Assembly (NCBI GenBank): GCA_045531495.1
Contig: JAZSED010000125.1
Coordinates: 1-6,216, forward strand
Reading direction: 5' to 3'
Source of the DNA: URNF01 sp045531495
GTDB lineage: Bacteria > Bacillota > Clostridia > Oscillospirales > Acutalibacteraceae
DNA: 6,216 nucleotides
The notes under the pieces were generated by a model. The model saw only the letters and a program-made list of their open reading frames with translations. It did no database searches and was not told the DNA's origin. Shown piece by piece: positions 1-5,598 of the stretch; position 1 is the stretch's first letter, and each line of letters opens with the position of its first letter. The position numbers and the translations under genes were made by a program.

Positions 1-964
1 CCGCGAGAATATAGTCCAAAAATTCGGTATCAAAATCAGCATCGGGCATTGGCGTACCATCAATCATTGCTTGTGAGCGCACATCAAGACGGAGCTCAAC
101 AGGTGTCTTCCCTGCCTCCGTGCGGTCTGCGCAAAGGCGCTTTGAAAGCATGGGCAAGAATTGTCCCGCAACACTTTGGTGCACGAGGCAAACCTCTGCG
201 GCATTGCAAACGGACGGGCGCGAGGTTTTTGCATTCTCAACTATTTTAAGAGCTTTATCTATATCGGCAAACTCATCAACGTAAATATGGCAAATTCCCG
301 TTCCCGTCTGAATGCAGGGCACGGTTGCATTTTCGACGCACGCGCGGATAAGACCCGCACCGCCGCGCGGAATCAGCATATCAATATACCCGGTGGCTTT
401 CATCATTTCATTGGCACTTGCGCGGGTAGTATCCTGTATCAGTTGAACCATTGTTACGGGCAAGTCGCAATGTGCAAGACCTCTTTGCAAAGCGTTAACA
501 ATAGCATTAGCAGAGCGAAACGCTTCTTTACCGCCGCGCAGCACGCACACGTTGCCGCTTTTGACAGCCAAAGCCGCAGCATCCGCTGTCACGTTGGGGC
601 GGCTTTCGTAAATGATACCGATAACACCAATCGGCACCGCGATTTTCTGTATGGTCAATCCGTCTTCCCGCGTAGCGGTTTCCAGCAGTTTACCTGTCGG
701 ATCGGGCAAAGCCGCCACCGCACGAATACCGTCTGCCATAGCCGTAATACGGTGATTGGACAGCGCCAAGCGGTCCAGCATCACCTCGGAAACCGTACCG
801 CGCGCCGCCTCTATGTCCGCCATATTTGCCTCTAAAATCGCATCTGTTTCAGCTATCAGCGCATCTGCCATTGCGTGCAATGCCGCATTTTTCTGCTCTG
901 CCGTTAACGTCGCAACAAGCGGCAACGTCTGTTTTGCCTTTTCTAAAATGAACTGTGTTGTCAT
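1..964 (-). CDS. proA: Glutamate-5-semialdehyde dehydrogenase (gamma-glutamyl phosphate reductase), C-terminus cut by window edge
   Basis: Catalyses the NADPH-dependent reduction of gamma-glutamyl phosphate to glutamate-5-semialdehyde, the second step of proline synthesis in the cytoplasm. The frame is open from an ATG at 964-962 to the left edge, giving 321 residues of a family usually about 415-420 long, so roughly 95 C-terminal residues lie outside. Seen motifs: YESRPNVT (about 119-126), LRGGKEA (142-148), IPRGGAGLI (198-206, nucleotide-binding region), and RPSVCNAAE (249-257), where Cys253 matches the catalytic thiol of this aldehyde-dehydrogenase-fold family. The start is fixed by an AGAGG Shine-Dalgarno (972-976) overlapping the last codons of proB; an ATG 5 nt upstream hits a stop after two codons. 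Only 4 nt separate it from the proB stop, so the two are co-transcribed and probably translationally coupled. No frameshift is visible. Identification is firm. Confidence 0.96.
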   Translation of the reverse strand, partial: MTTQFILEKAKQTLPLVATLTAEQKNAALHAMADALIAETDAILEANMADIEAARGTVSEVMLDRLALSNHRITAMADGIRAVAALPDPTGKLLETATREDGLTIQKIAVPIGVIGIIYESRPNVTADAAALAVKSGNVCVLRGGKEAFRSANAIVNALQRGLAHCDLPVTMVQLIQDTTRASANEMMKATGYIDMLIPRGGAGLIRACVENATVPCIQTGTGICHIYVDEFADIDKALKIVENAKTSRPSVCNAAEVCLVHQSVAGQFLPMLSKRLCADRTEAGKTPVELRLDVRSQAMIDGTPMPDADFDTEFLDYILA

Positions 965-968
965 TTCA

Positions 969-1736
969 TTACCTCTTTGCGATAAATCTGGTGCCGCAAG
1001 GCGCACCGTCTATAATAGCGTACAGCAAATCGGGGTCACTGCCGTTGGCAATCACCATATCGCAACCGGCACGCATACAAATTTCTGCCGCACGCAGTTT
1101 TGTCACCATGCCGCCCGTACCAAGCGCACTGCCCTTGCCTGTCGCCAATGCCAGAATTTCGGGGGTCATTTCTTCTACAACGGAAATGAGCTTTGCGTCG
1201 GGATTGGTGTGCGGGTCAGCAGTAAACAAACCGTCAATATCGGTAAGCAATATAAGTAAATCCGCATTTATGCTGGTAGCAACAATAGCTCCCAGCGTAT
1301 CGTTATCACCGATAACGATTTCATCGGTGGATACCGTGTCATTTTCGTTAACAATCGGTAAAACGCCTAATTCCAAAAGACGATACAGGGTGTTTTGAAA
1401 ATGGGTATGCCGTGTCTCGTCGTTTACGTCTGCACCCGTAATCAAAATCTGCGCCACCGTATGATTGTACTCGGAAAACAACTTATCATATGTATACATC
1501 AGTTCACATTGTCCCACCGCGGCGGCCGCCTGCTTTGTAGGAATGTCGGTCGGACGTTCGCGGAGATTCAACTTGCCGACGCCCATACCAATCGCGCCAG
1601 AAGATACCAAAACCACTTCGTGTCCCGCGTTTTTTAAATCTGCAAGCACTTTACAAAGCGCTTCTACCGTACGAATATTCAGATGACCCGTCGTGTGTGC
1701 CAAGGTGGAAGTACCGACTTTTACAACAATACGCAT
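969..1736 (-). CDS. proB: Glutamate 5-kinase, short form without PUA domain
   Basis: Phosphorylates L-glutamate with ATP to gamma-glutamyl phosphate, the committed and normally proline-inhibited step of proline synthesis. The 255 residues form an amino-acid-kinase fold: KVGTSTL (6-12), SSGAIGMG (45-52), QAAAAVGQ (69-76), NENDTVS (130-136), GDNDTLGA (143-150), LTDIDGLF (164-171) and GTGGMVTK (206-213). It stops right after the kinase domain (ending GTRFIAKR), whereas the E. coli enzyme is 367 residues with a C-terminal PUA domain. Short, PUA-less forms are known in Firmicutes, so this is a natural variant and not a truncation; the tight junction to proA supports that. The start ATG is preceded by AAGGGGG (1744-1750) at 7-nt spacing. 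It is the first gene of a proBA operon, driven by the promoter at 1762-1790. Confidence 0.96.
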   Translation of the reverse strand: MRIVVKVGTSTLAHTTGHLNIRTVEALCKVLADLKNAGHEVVLVSSGAIGMGVGKLNLRERPTDIPTKQAAAAVGQCELMYTYDKLFSEYNHTVAQILITGADVNDETRHTHFQNTLYRLLELGVLPIVNENDTVSTDEIVIGDNDTLGAIVATSINADLLILLTDIDGLFTADPHTNPDAKLISVVEEMTPEILALATGKGSALGTGGMVTKLRAAEICMRAGCDMVIANGSDPDLLYAIIDGAPCGTRFIAKR

Positions 1737-1743
1737 AATAATG

Positions 1744-1750
1744 CCCCCTT
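1744..1750 (-). promoter_or_regulatory. Ribosome binding site of proB
   Basis: On the minus strand the sequence AAGGGGG lies 7 nt upstream of the ATG at 1736. It is a G-rich, slightly off-consensus Shine-Dalgarno. It fixes the proB start because no other in-frame start is comparably served. Confidence 0.7.
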
Positions 1751-1761
1751 AAATCCCGTTC

Positions 1762-1790
1762 ATAATATCACAAAAAATCACATTATGCAA
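1762..1790 (-). promoter_or_regulatory. sigma-A-type promoter of proBA
   Basis: Minus-strand -35 TTGCAT (1790-1785), 17-bp spacer, -10 TATTAT (1767-1762). Transcription would start near 1755, giving a leader of only about 20 nt. That leaves no room for a T-box or riboswitch, so control is more likely at initiation or by product inhibition of ProB. The spacer contains two direct copies of ATCAC (plus-strand reading) ten bases apart, flanked by CATAAT and ATTATG. Called by eye from consensus and position. Confidence 0.62.
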
Positions 1791-1799
1791 CCAAAAGCA

Positions 1800-1828
1800 T
1801 TGACTTTTGTATCAGAATTACATAAAAT
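1800..1828 (+). promoter_or_regulatory. sigma-A-type promoter of the EamA permease gene
   Basis: The -35 TTGACT (1800-1805), 17-bp spacer and -10 TAAAAT (1823-1828) are one mismatch each from consensus. The predicted start is near 1835, leaving a 25-nt leader that carries the Shine-Dalgarno. Its -35 lies only 9 bp from the -35 of the divergent proBA promoter, so the two polymerase footprints should overlap. Confidence 0.65.
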
Positions 1829-1859
1829 GTCTCATATATTGACACAAAGGAAAGATTAT

Positions 1860-2738
1860 ATGAAAAAACAATATACCGCCCTTTTACCGTTGCTCGGCGC
1901 TATGGGTATTTTCGGCACCATTGGTATTTTCGTGCGTTACATTCCGTTGCCTTCGGGCATTATTGCCCTTTCGCGCGGTGTCATCGGCGCGGTTTTTCTG
2001 TTGCTGGTGATGCTTTGTACACGCAAAGGCATCAACAAGAATGCCATTCGAAAAAATCTGCCGTTGCTTCTCCTTTCCGGCGGTTGCATCGGTTTGAATT
2101 GGGTTCTTTTATTTGAATCCTACCGATTTACCACCGTAGCCACCGCAACACTTTGCTATTATATGGCACCGCTGTTTGTGGTTATCGCCTCCCCCTTCTT
2201 ACTGAAAGAAAAGCTTACTTTGAAGAAGTGTATGTGTGTCTTTGTGGCATTGATTGGCATGGTATTTGTATCGGGTGTCTTACAAACGGGCATCGGTTCT
2301 TTTGCGGAACTGCGCGGTGTTTTGTTGGGACTCGGCGCCGCGCTTTTATATGCAAGTGTGGTATTGATGAATACCAAAATCAAAAATATCGGTGCTTATG
2401 ACAAAACAGTTGTACAGTTAGCCGCTGCTGCCGCAGTTATGGTTCCGTACTGCCTCATAGCAGAACGCGGTGCTTCTTTCGAAATTTCCGCTACCGCCTG
2501 GATTTTACTCATCATTATCGGTGTTATACATACAGGTGCCGCATACGCGATGTATTTCGGGTCTATGGGCTCCCTTCCTGCACAAACCACAGCGATATTC
2601 AGCTATACCGACCCGATTATTGCAGTCATCTTGTCTGCCACTGTTTTGAAAGAGCCCTTCACGGTGTACACCGCTGTCGGTGCCGTATTGGTATTAGGCG
2701 CGGCTTTAATCAGCGAATTGCCCGAAAAAAACAAGTAA
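1860..2738 (+). CDS. EamA-family (DMT superfamily) membrane permease
   Basis: A 292-residue integral membrane protein with about ten hydrophobic segments (roughly 8-27, 33-53, 66-86, 92-114, 122-142, 151-170, 183-201, 211-231, 240-260, 265-285), the size and topology of two tandem EamA repeats. Each repeat ends its fourth helix in a matching signature: APLFVVIASPFLLKEKLT (103-120) and DPIIAVILSATVLKEPFT (251-268), the Pro...Leu-Lys-Glu pattern typical of the family. Members move amino acids, nucleobases, sugars or other small metabolites across the cytoplasmic membrane; the substrate cannot be read here. The frame is open back to 1683, but the ATG at 1860 is chosen because AAAGGAAAG (1846-1854) lies upstream, a promoter is at 1800-1828, and the N-terminus (MKKQYTALLP) leads straight into helix 1. 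An upstream start would run through proB and the promoter region. It is divergent from proBA, which hints at amino-acid transport; this is inference only. Confidence 0.92.
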   Translation: MKKQYTALLPLLGAMGIFGTIGIFVRYIPLPSGIIALSRGVIGAVFLLLVMLCTRKGINKNAIRKNLPLLLLSGGCIGLNWVLLFESYRFTTVATATLCYYMAPLFVVIASPFLLKEKLTLKKCMCVFVALIGMVFVSGVLQTGIGSFAELRGVLLGLGAALLYASVVLMNTKIKNIGAYDKTVVQLAAAAAVMVPYCLIAERGASFEISATAWILLIIIGVIHTGAAYAMYFGSMGSLPAQTTAIFSYTDPIIAVILSATVLKEPFTVYTAVGAVLVLGAALISELPEKNK

Positions 2739-2765
2739 AAAAGACCACCCGTGAGTGGTCTTTTT
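2738..2765. terminator. Bidirectional rho-independent terminator between the permease and HAD genes
   Basis: An 11-bp stem (2738-2748 with 2755-2765) contains GACCAC/GTGGTC extended by A-tract/T-tract pairs, with a 6-nt loop CCGTGA. The right side gives a T-run for plus-strand transcripts and the left A-run gives one for minus-strand transcripts. The permease stop (2736-2738) and the HAD stop (2769-2767) flank it, so it serves both convergent genes. Confidence 0.9.
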
Positions 2766-2766
2766 C

Positions 2767-3405
2767 TTATATATCCAACAGTTCCGAAAAATCGGTTATG
2801 TAATAATCAGCTACCGCTTTGATTTCATCGGTATATTCCGCGGACGACGCGTCGTACACACCGCACACCTGCATACCTGCTTCTTTTGCGGTTTTATCGG
2901 CATTATAGTTATCATCCAGGAATAAAACGTCGGCTACGTCTGCGCCGATTTTTTGTGCCGCCAAACGGTAAATTTCAGGGTCTGCCTTGGTGGTATTAAA
3001 ATCCTCGCAGGACCAGACGTTGTCAAACAGCTCGTACAATCCCAGCCGTTTAAGACACGGGTCCAACGTGACGTGCGGGCTGGCGGTCAACACGTGCAAC
3101 CCTGCGCCTTGTTCCTTTAACGCTCGCAAAACAGCCGCAACATTACTTTTGGCAGGCACGTCATTGGTATACGCCTCAATCGCATAACCGAGAAACGTAT
3201 CTACGATTTCCTCGACCGAAGATTGCAAACCCATATTCATAAAATACACAGCTGTACCTTTTAACCCCAGCGGTGTAATAATTTTGATGATATCATCGCC
3301 GTACCCAATGCCATTCTCATCTAAAATACGCAACATAATAGCACCGTACGTCGGCATGGAGTCTACCAACGTGCCGTCAAAATCAAACAAATACTGTTTT
3401 TTCAT
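2767..3405 (-). CDS. HAD-superfamily hydrolase (phosphoglycolate-phosphatase-like, subfamily IA)
   Basis: A 212-residue cytoplasmic phosphatase-type protein. HAD motif I is DFDGTLVDS (8-16), with Asp8 as nucleophile and Asp10 as acid/base. A helical cap of C1 type occupies about 17-85. Motif II is LTAS with Thr107, motif III is Lys140 in TTKADPEIY, and motif IV is LFLDDNYNAD (161-170) with Asp164/Asp165 as Mg2+ ligands. All catalytic positions are present, so it should be active, but family members act on phosphoglycolate, sugar phosphates, nucleotides and other phosphoesters, and the substrate is not predictable. The start ATG (3405-3403) follows AGGTGG (3420-3415) at 9-nt spacing. It is a single-gene unit: divergent from the asnB-like gene and convergent with the permease. 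No gene symbol is justified. Confidence 0.93.
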   Translation of the reverse strand: MKKQYLFDFDGTLVDSMPTYGAIMLRILDENGIGYGDDIIKIITPLGLKGTAVYFMNMGLQSSVEEIVDTFLGYAIEAYTNDVPAKSNVAAVLRALKEQGAGLHVLTASPHVTLDPCLKRLGLYELFDNVWSCEDFNTTKADPEIYRLAAQKIGADVADVLFLDDNYNADKTAKEAGMQVCGVYDASSAEYTDEIKAVADYYITDFSELLDI

Positions 3406-3451
3406 CGTTTCTTACCACCTAATGCATATTAGAAATTTTCACAGCGAAGAT

Positions 3452-3481
3452 ATAGTAACATACATCCACAAGAAAATGCAA
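3452..3481 (-). promoter_or_regulatory. Probable promoter of the HAD hydrolase gene
   Basis: Minus-strand -35 TTGCAT (3481-3476), 18-bp spacer, -10 TACTAT (3457-3452). The predicted start is near 3445, giving a leader of about 40 nt. It is weaker than the opposing asnB promoter. The -35 boxes of the two divergent promoters are about 21 bp apart. Confidence 0.45.
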
Positions 3482-3502
3482 TGTTTTATGTAGATATATT
3501 TG

Positions 3503-3531
3503 TTGAATCGTGTTTATTTTTGTGTTATAAT
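3503..3531 (+). promoter_or_regulatory. Strong sigma-A promoter of the asnB-like gene
   Basis: The -35 TTGAAT (3503-3508), 17-bp spacer and perfect -10 TATAAT (3526-3531) are reinforced by an extended -10 TG (3523-3524) directly upstream. The start is expected near 3538, so the leader is about 23 nt and holds only the Shine-Dalgarno. An inverted repeat (GTGTTAT 3522-3528, ATAACAC 3544-3550) overlaps the -10 and start site and could be an operator. Confidence 0.75.
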
Positions 3532-3550
3532 ACATTTATTAACATAACAC

Positions 3551-3556
3551 GAGGTG
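3551..3556 (+). promoter_or_regulatory. Ribosome binding site that fixes the asnB-like start
   Basis: GAGGTG ends 4 nt before the ATG at 3561. With the in-frame stop TAA at 3540-3542, it shows the protein cannot begin further upstream, which matters because the usual N-terminal glutaminase segment is missing. Confidence 0.75.
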
Positions 3557-3560
3557 TAAA

Positions 3561-5099
3561 ATGTTAGAATTAAAAAAATACAGCGGTCATATCCGCAATC
3601 ACAAAGCACTTTGCAAAGACTTGGGCGTTGACCCTTCTTTGCCGCGCGAGCAAAAGGAAGCCGCCATCCTTCTTGCCGCATATGAAAAATGGGGCGGCGA
3701 GATGGCAAATCATATCTACGGTATGTTCAGTTTTGCCATCTACGACAGCGAGCAGGATATGCTGTTTTGCCTGCGTGACCAATTCGGCACAAAACCGTTT
3801 TATTACTACGTAACCGAAAGCGGTAACCTGCTGTACGGCACCACCATCCGTGAAATTATGGAAGGTGACGGGTTCAAAAAAGAACTGAACCAAAAGATGT
3901 TACAAATTTACCTCACCATGACCTATACCACGGGAGAGGAAACCTTCTTTACGGGTGTCAAGAAATTGTTGCCGGGTAGATATATGACCTTCAAAAACGG
4001 GAAAGTGAGCATTTCCCGGTATTTCAAACCAACCTTCTCCCCCGATAACACCAAAACCTTGGAAGAATGGGCAGACGAAGTTCACGAAACGCTCAAAACC
4101 GTTATGGCGGAAGTTAAAACCGATGATGAATACGTCGAGAGCTTTTTGTCGGGCGGTGTAGATTCGTCCTATGTGTTAGCCATGTCGGATGCGCCCGCTT
4201 GTAACAGCTGCGGCTACGATGACAGTCGTTTGGATGAATCGGGACTTGCTAAAGAAACTGCAGATATTTTGAAAAGAAAATTCAACCGCTGTGTTATCAC
4301 CCCCCAAATGTACTTCGATATTGTACCGTATGTGATGTACAATATGGAGCAGCCCTTGGGTGATGCTTCGGCTGTTGCTTTTGCGCTCGGCTGTATCGCC
4401 ACAGCTAAAGGCACAGACATTTGCTATTCGGGTGAAGGTGCTGACGAGTTTTTCGGCGGCTACAATATGTATCGCAACGCCGAAAGATACGGCGATAACC
4501 TAAAAACCTTCTACGTGGGCAACACCAACATTATGAAGGAAGACGAAAAGCGTAAAATCCTCAAAACCTATTACGAGAACTTTGAGCCGATAGATTTAGT
4601 ACGTCATATTTATGCAGAAAACGAAGGGCTTGACCCGCTTTCCAAAATGTCCGACGTAGATATTCAAGTGTGGTTAGAGGGCGATATTTACCTCAATGTC
4701 GATAAAATGAGCCGTGCTGCAGGATTGGAAGTGCGTATGCCGCTGACCGATGTGCGTATTTTTGATATCGCCTCCCGTATGCCGTCTCAATATAAAGTAA
4801 ACGACGAGCAAAACAAAGTGGCGTTGCGCACTGCCGCCGCGAAGGTCATTCCCGAAGACATTGCCTTCCGCAAGAAGCTCGGTTTTGTGGTGCCCATCCG
4901 TATGTGGATGGCGGACGAGCGGTATAACGGTGACGTTATTGCAAAATTCAACAGCGAAACCGCCGCCAAATTCTTCAACGTTGACGAAATCAACGCCATT
5001 TTCCATTCGTATCTGTACGAAAACTCGGATAATTGGCGCAAGGTCTGGACTATCTATACCTTCCTTGTGTGGTATGAAGAATATTTTGTGAAGAGATAA
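3561..5099 (+). CDS. Asparagine-synthetase-like protein lacking the glutaminase nucleophile segment
   Basis: A 512-residue AsnB homologue. The C-terminal synthetase domain (about 165-512) looks intact: PP-loop SGGVDSS (197-203), SGEGADEFFGGY (290-301), DKMSRAAGLEVRMP (381-394) and RKKLGFVVP (437-445), expected to adenylate aspartate with ATP and accept ammonia. The N-terminal part begins where normal AsnB reads NGEIYNY: here it is YSGHIRNH (7-14), followed by the family's usual GMFSFAIYD (54-62) and RDQFGTKPFYY (72-82). About 75 residues carrying MCGI, HRGPD and RRLSI are absent, so Cys2 is missing and the glutamine-binding Asn/Glu of NGE are Ser/His. An in-frame stop at 3540-3542, a strong promoter and a good RBS show this is the real start. 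Inference: it uses free ammonia or a partner's ammonia, or amidates another acid. I recall similar short AsnB proteins in gut clostridia, which argues against a dead gene; the fully open frame agrees. Single-gene transcript. Confidence 0.9.
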   Translation: MLELKKYSGHIRNHKALCKDLGVDPSLPREQKEAAILLAAYEKWGGEMANHIYGMFSFAIYDSEQDMLFCLRDQFGTKPFYYYVTESGNLLYGTTIREIMEGDGFKKELNQKMLQIYLTMTYTTGEETFFTGVKKLLPGRYMTFKNGKVSISRYFKPTFSPDNTKTLEEWADEVHETLKTVMAEVKTDDEYVESFLSGGVDSSYVLAMSDAPACNSCGYDDSRLDESGLAKETADILKRKFNRCVITPQMYFDIVPYVMYNMEQPLGDASAVAFALGCIATAKGTDICYSGEGADEFFGGYNMYRNAERYGDNLKTFYVGNTNIMKEDEKRKILKTYYENFEPIDLVRHIYAENEGLDPLSKMSDVDIQVWLEGDIYLNVDKMSRAAGLEVRMPLTDVRIFDIASRMPSQYKVNDEQNKVALRTAAAKVIPEDIAFRKKLGFVVPIRMWMADERYNGDVIAKFNSETAAKFFNVDEINAIFHSYLYENSDNWRKVWTIYTFLVWYEEYFVKR

Positions 5100-5133
5100 A
5101 GAAAAAGCCGTGAATTTTCACGGCTTTTTCTTT
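5098..5133. terminator. Bidirectional terminator shared by the asnB-like and zinc-ribbon genes
   Basis: The core stem GCCGTGAA (5107-5114) with TTCACGGC (5117-5124) is extended outward by A5/T5, G/C and A3/T3 pairs to 5098 and 5133. It starts immediately at the asnB-like stop (5097-5099) and gives a T-run in both directions. The last codons (Lys-Lys-Lys-Pro-stop) of the minus-strand zinc-ribbon gene are encoded within the right arm of the stem. Confidence 0.88.
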
Positions 5134-5315
5134 ATGAACACATCGCAATTCTTGCAATATTGTACGTTTTTAATTTTGGCAACTTCGGATAATTTCGTCT
5201 TATCTGAAATCTGTATCTTTGACCTATCCACCAAAGACACCCATTTTAACACGAAAGGAGAATTAAAAGGAACGTATCCTTCTTCCATTTCTTTTTGACA
5301 ATACGGACATTTCAT
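5118..5315 (-). CDS. Small zinc-ribbon protein (DUF6487-like)
   Basis: A 65-residue protein beginning MKCPYCQKEMEEGYV and ending YCKNCDVFIKKKP. Two CXXC pairs (Cys3/Cys6 and Cys54/Cys57) should bind one zinc ion in a rubredoxin-like knuckle. The N-terminal CPYC-KEME-GY pattern and overall length resemble the DUF6487 zinc-ribbon family of Firmicutes, whose function is unknown; I rely on memory for that match. No signal peptide or membrane segment is present, so it is probably cytoplasmic. The start ATG (5315-5313) is preceded by AAAGGCGGTGAT (5330-5319), one mismatch from a perfect extended Shine-Dalgarno, and by a promoter at 5337-5365. Its 3' end overlaps the terminator hairpin of the convergent asnB-like gene. 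That it is a real gene is supported by the promoter, RBS, Cys spacing and shared terminator together. Confidence 0.85.
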   Translation of the reverse strand: MKCPYCQKEMEEGYVPFNSPFVLKWVSLVDRSKIQISDKTKLSEVAKIKNVQYCKNCDVFIKKKP

Positions 5316-5336
5316 ATCATCACCGCCTTTAAGTGC

Positions 5337-5365
5337 ATTATATGCTTGTGTTAAATTAGAGACAA
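5337..5365 (-). promoter_or_regulatory. Promoter of the zinc-ribbon gene
   Basis: Minus-strand -35 TTGTCT (5365-5360), 17-bp spacer, perfect -10 TATAAT (5342-5337). The predicted start is near 5330, i.e. at the Shine-Dalgarno, so the leader is very short (about 15 nt). The -35 box abuts the left end of the MITE/REP-like repeat, so repeat insertion may have supplied or replaced upstream promoter context. Confidence 0.6.
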
Positions 5366-5367
5366 AT

Positions 5368-5487
5368 TAGCCCTTGGCTCCCTCTGACGAGGGAGCTGGA
5401 TTTTGCGAAGCAAAAGACTGAGGGAGAGAAAGCTACCCCTCCGTCAAAACTTCGTTTTGCCACCTCCCCTGACAAGTGGAGGCTCTT
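5368..5487. repeat. MITE/REP-like palindromic intergenic repeat
   Basis: About 120 nt, more GC-rich than its AT-rich surroundings, made of successive hairpins: GCTCCCTC/GAGGGAGC (5377-5384 with 5389-5396, loop TGAC); TTTTGC/GCAAAA (5401-5406 with 5410-5415, loop GAA); CAAAAC/GTTTTG (5445-5450 with 5454-5459, loop TTC); and CCTCC/GGAGG (5463-5467 with 5478-5482, one mismatch inside). The left half (hairpins 1-2) is roughly mirrored by the right half (hairpins 3-4), as in a non-autonomous palindromic element. Phrases such as GGCTCCCTCTGACGAGGGAG and CCACCTCCCCTGACAAG match, from memory, a repeat family scattered through gut Firmicutes genomes. It has no coding capacity, and clear target-site duplications were not found. 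Exact ends are uncertain by about 10 nt. Confidence 0.72.
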
Positions 5488-5488
5488 G

Positions 5489-5525
5489 TTTACACCTTGT
5501 GGAAGTTATTTCCACAAGTTGTAAA
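5489..5525. repeat. Long near-perfect inverted repeat (hairpin)
   Basis: Arms 5489-5504 and 5510-5525 pair at 15 of 16 positions: CTTGTGGAA (5496-5504) with TTCCACAAG (5510-5518), then one C/T mismatch, then TTTACA with TGTAAA. The loop is GTTAT. No T-run follows on either strand, so it is not a standard intrinsic terminator. It abuts the right end of the MITE/REP-like repeat and may be its terminal part, an operator, or an RNA-processing or stability hairpin. Confidence 0.8.
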
Positions 5526-5598
5526 TTCCGCATAACAACACGCATTTTCTTTAATTTAATATAACATTTCTGATAAAGATTTTCAAGACATATATGAG

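Noticed and set aside
161..835. Long open frame on the plus strand (224 codons), with other overlapping plus-strand frames to about 1686
   Set aside because: They lie antisense to proA and proB, whose motifs are unmistakable; they lack ribosome binding sites and recognisable domains.
1737..1760. T-box or other riboswitch in the proBA leader
   Set aside because: The predicted leader is only about 20 nt, too short for such elements.
1683..1859. N-terminal extension of the EamA permease from the ATG at 1683
   Set aside because: It would read through antisense proB and the promoter region with no RBS; the ATG at 1860 has a good Shine-Dalgarno and enters helix 1 directly.
3406..3560. Missing AsnB N-terminus encoded upstream in another frame (frameshift or pseudogene)
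   Set aside because: The 155 nt upstream is AT-rich promoter DNA with -10/-35 boxes for both divergent genes; no HRGPD-like or MCG-like coding is seen in any frame.
3570..3893. Minus-strand frames antisense to the asnB-like gene (also 4214-4420, 4674-5041)
   Set aside because: No RBS, no domain features, and all lie within the motif-bearing asnB-like coding sequence.
5496..5518. DnaA boxes or a replication origin at the TTTCCACAA / TTGTGGAA inverted repeat
   Set aside because: The 9-mers deviate from TTATNCACA, only the two arms of one hairpin are present, and no dnaA/dnaN-type genes are nearby.
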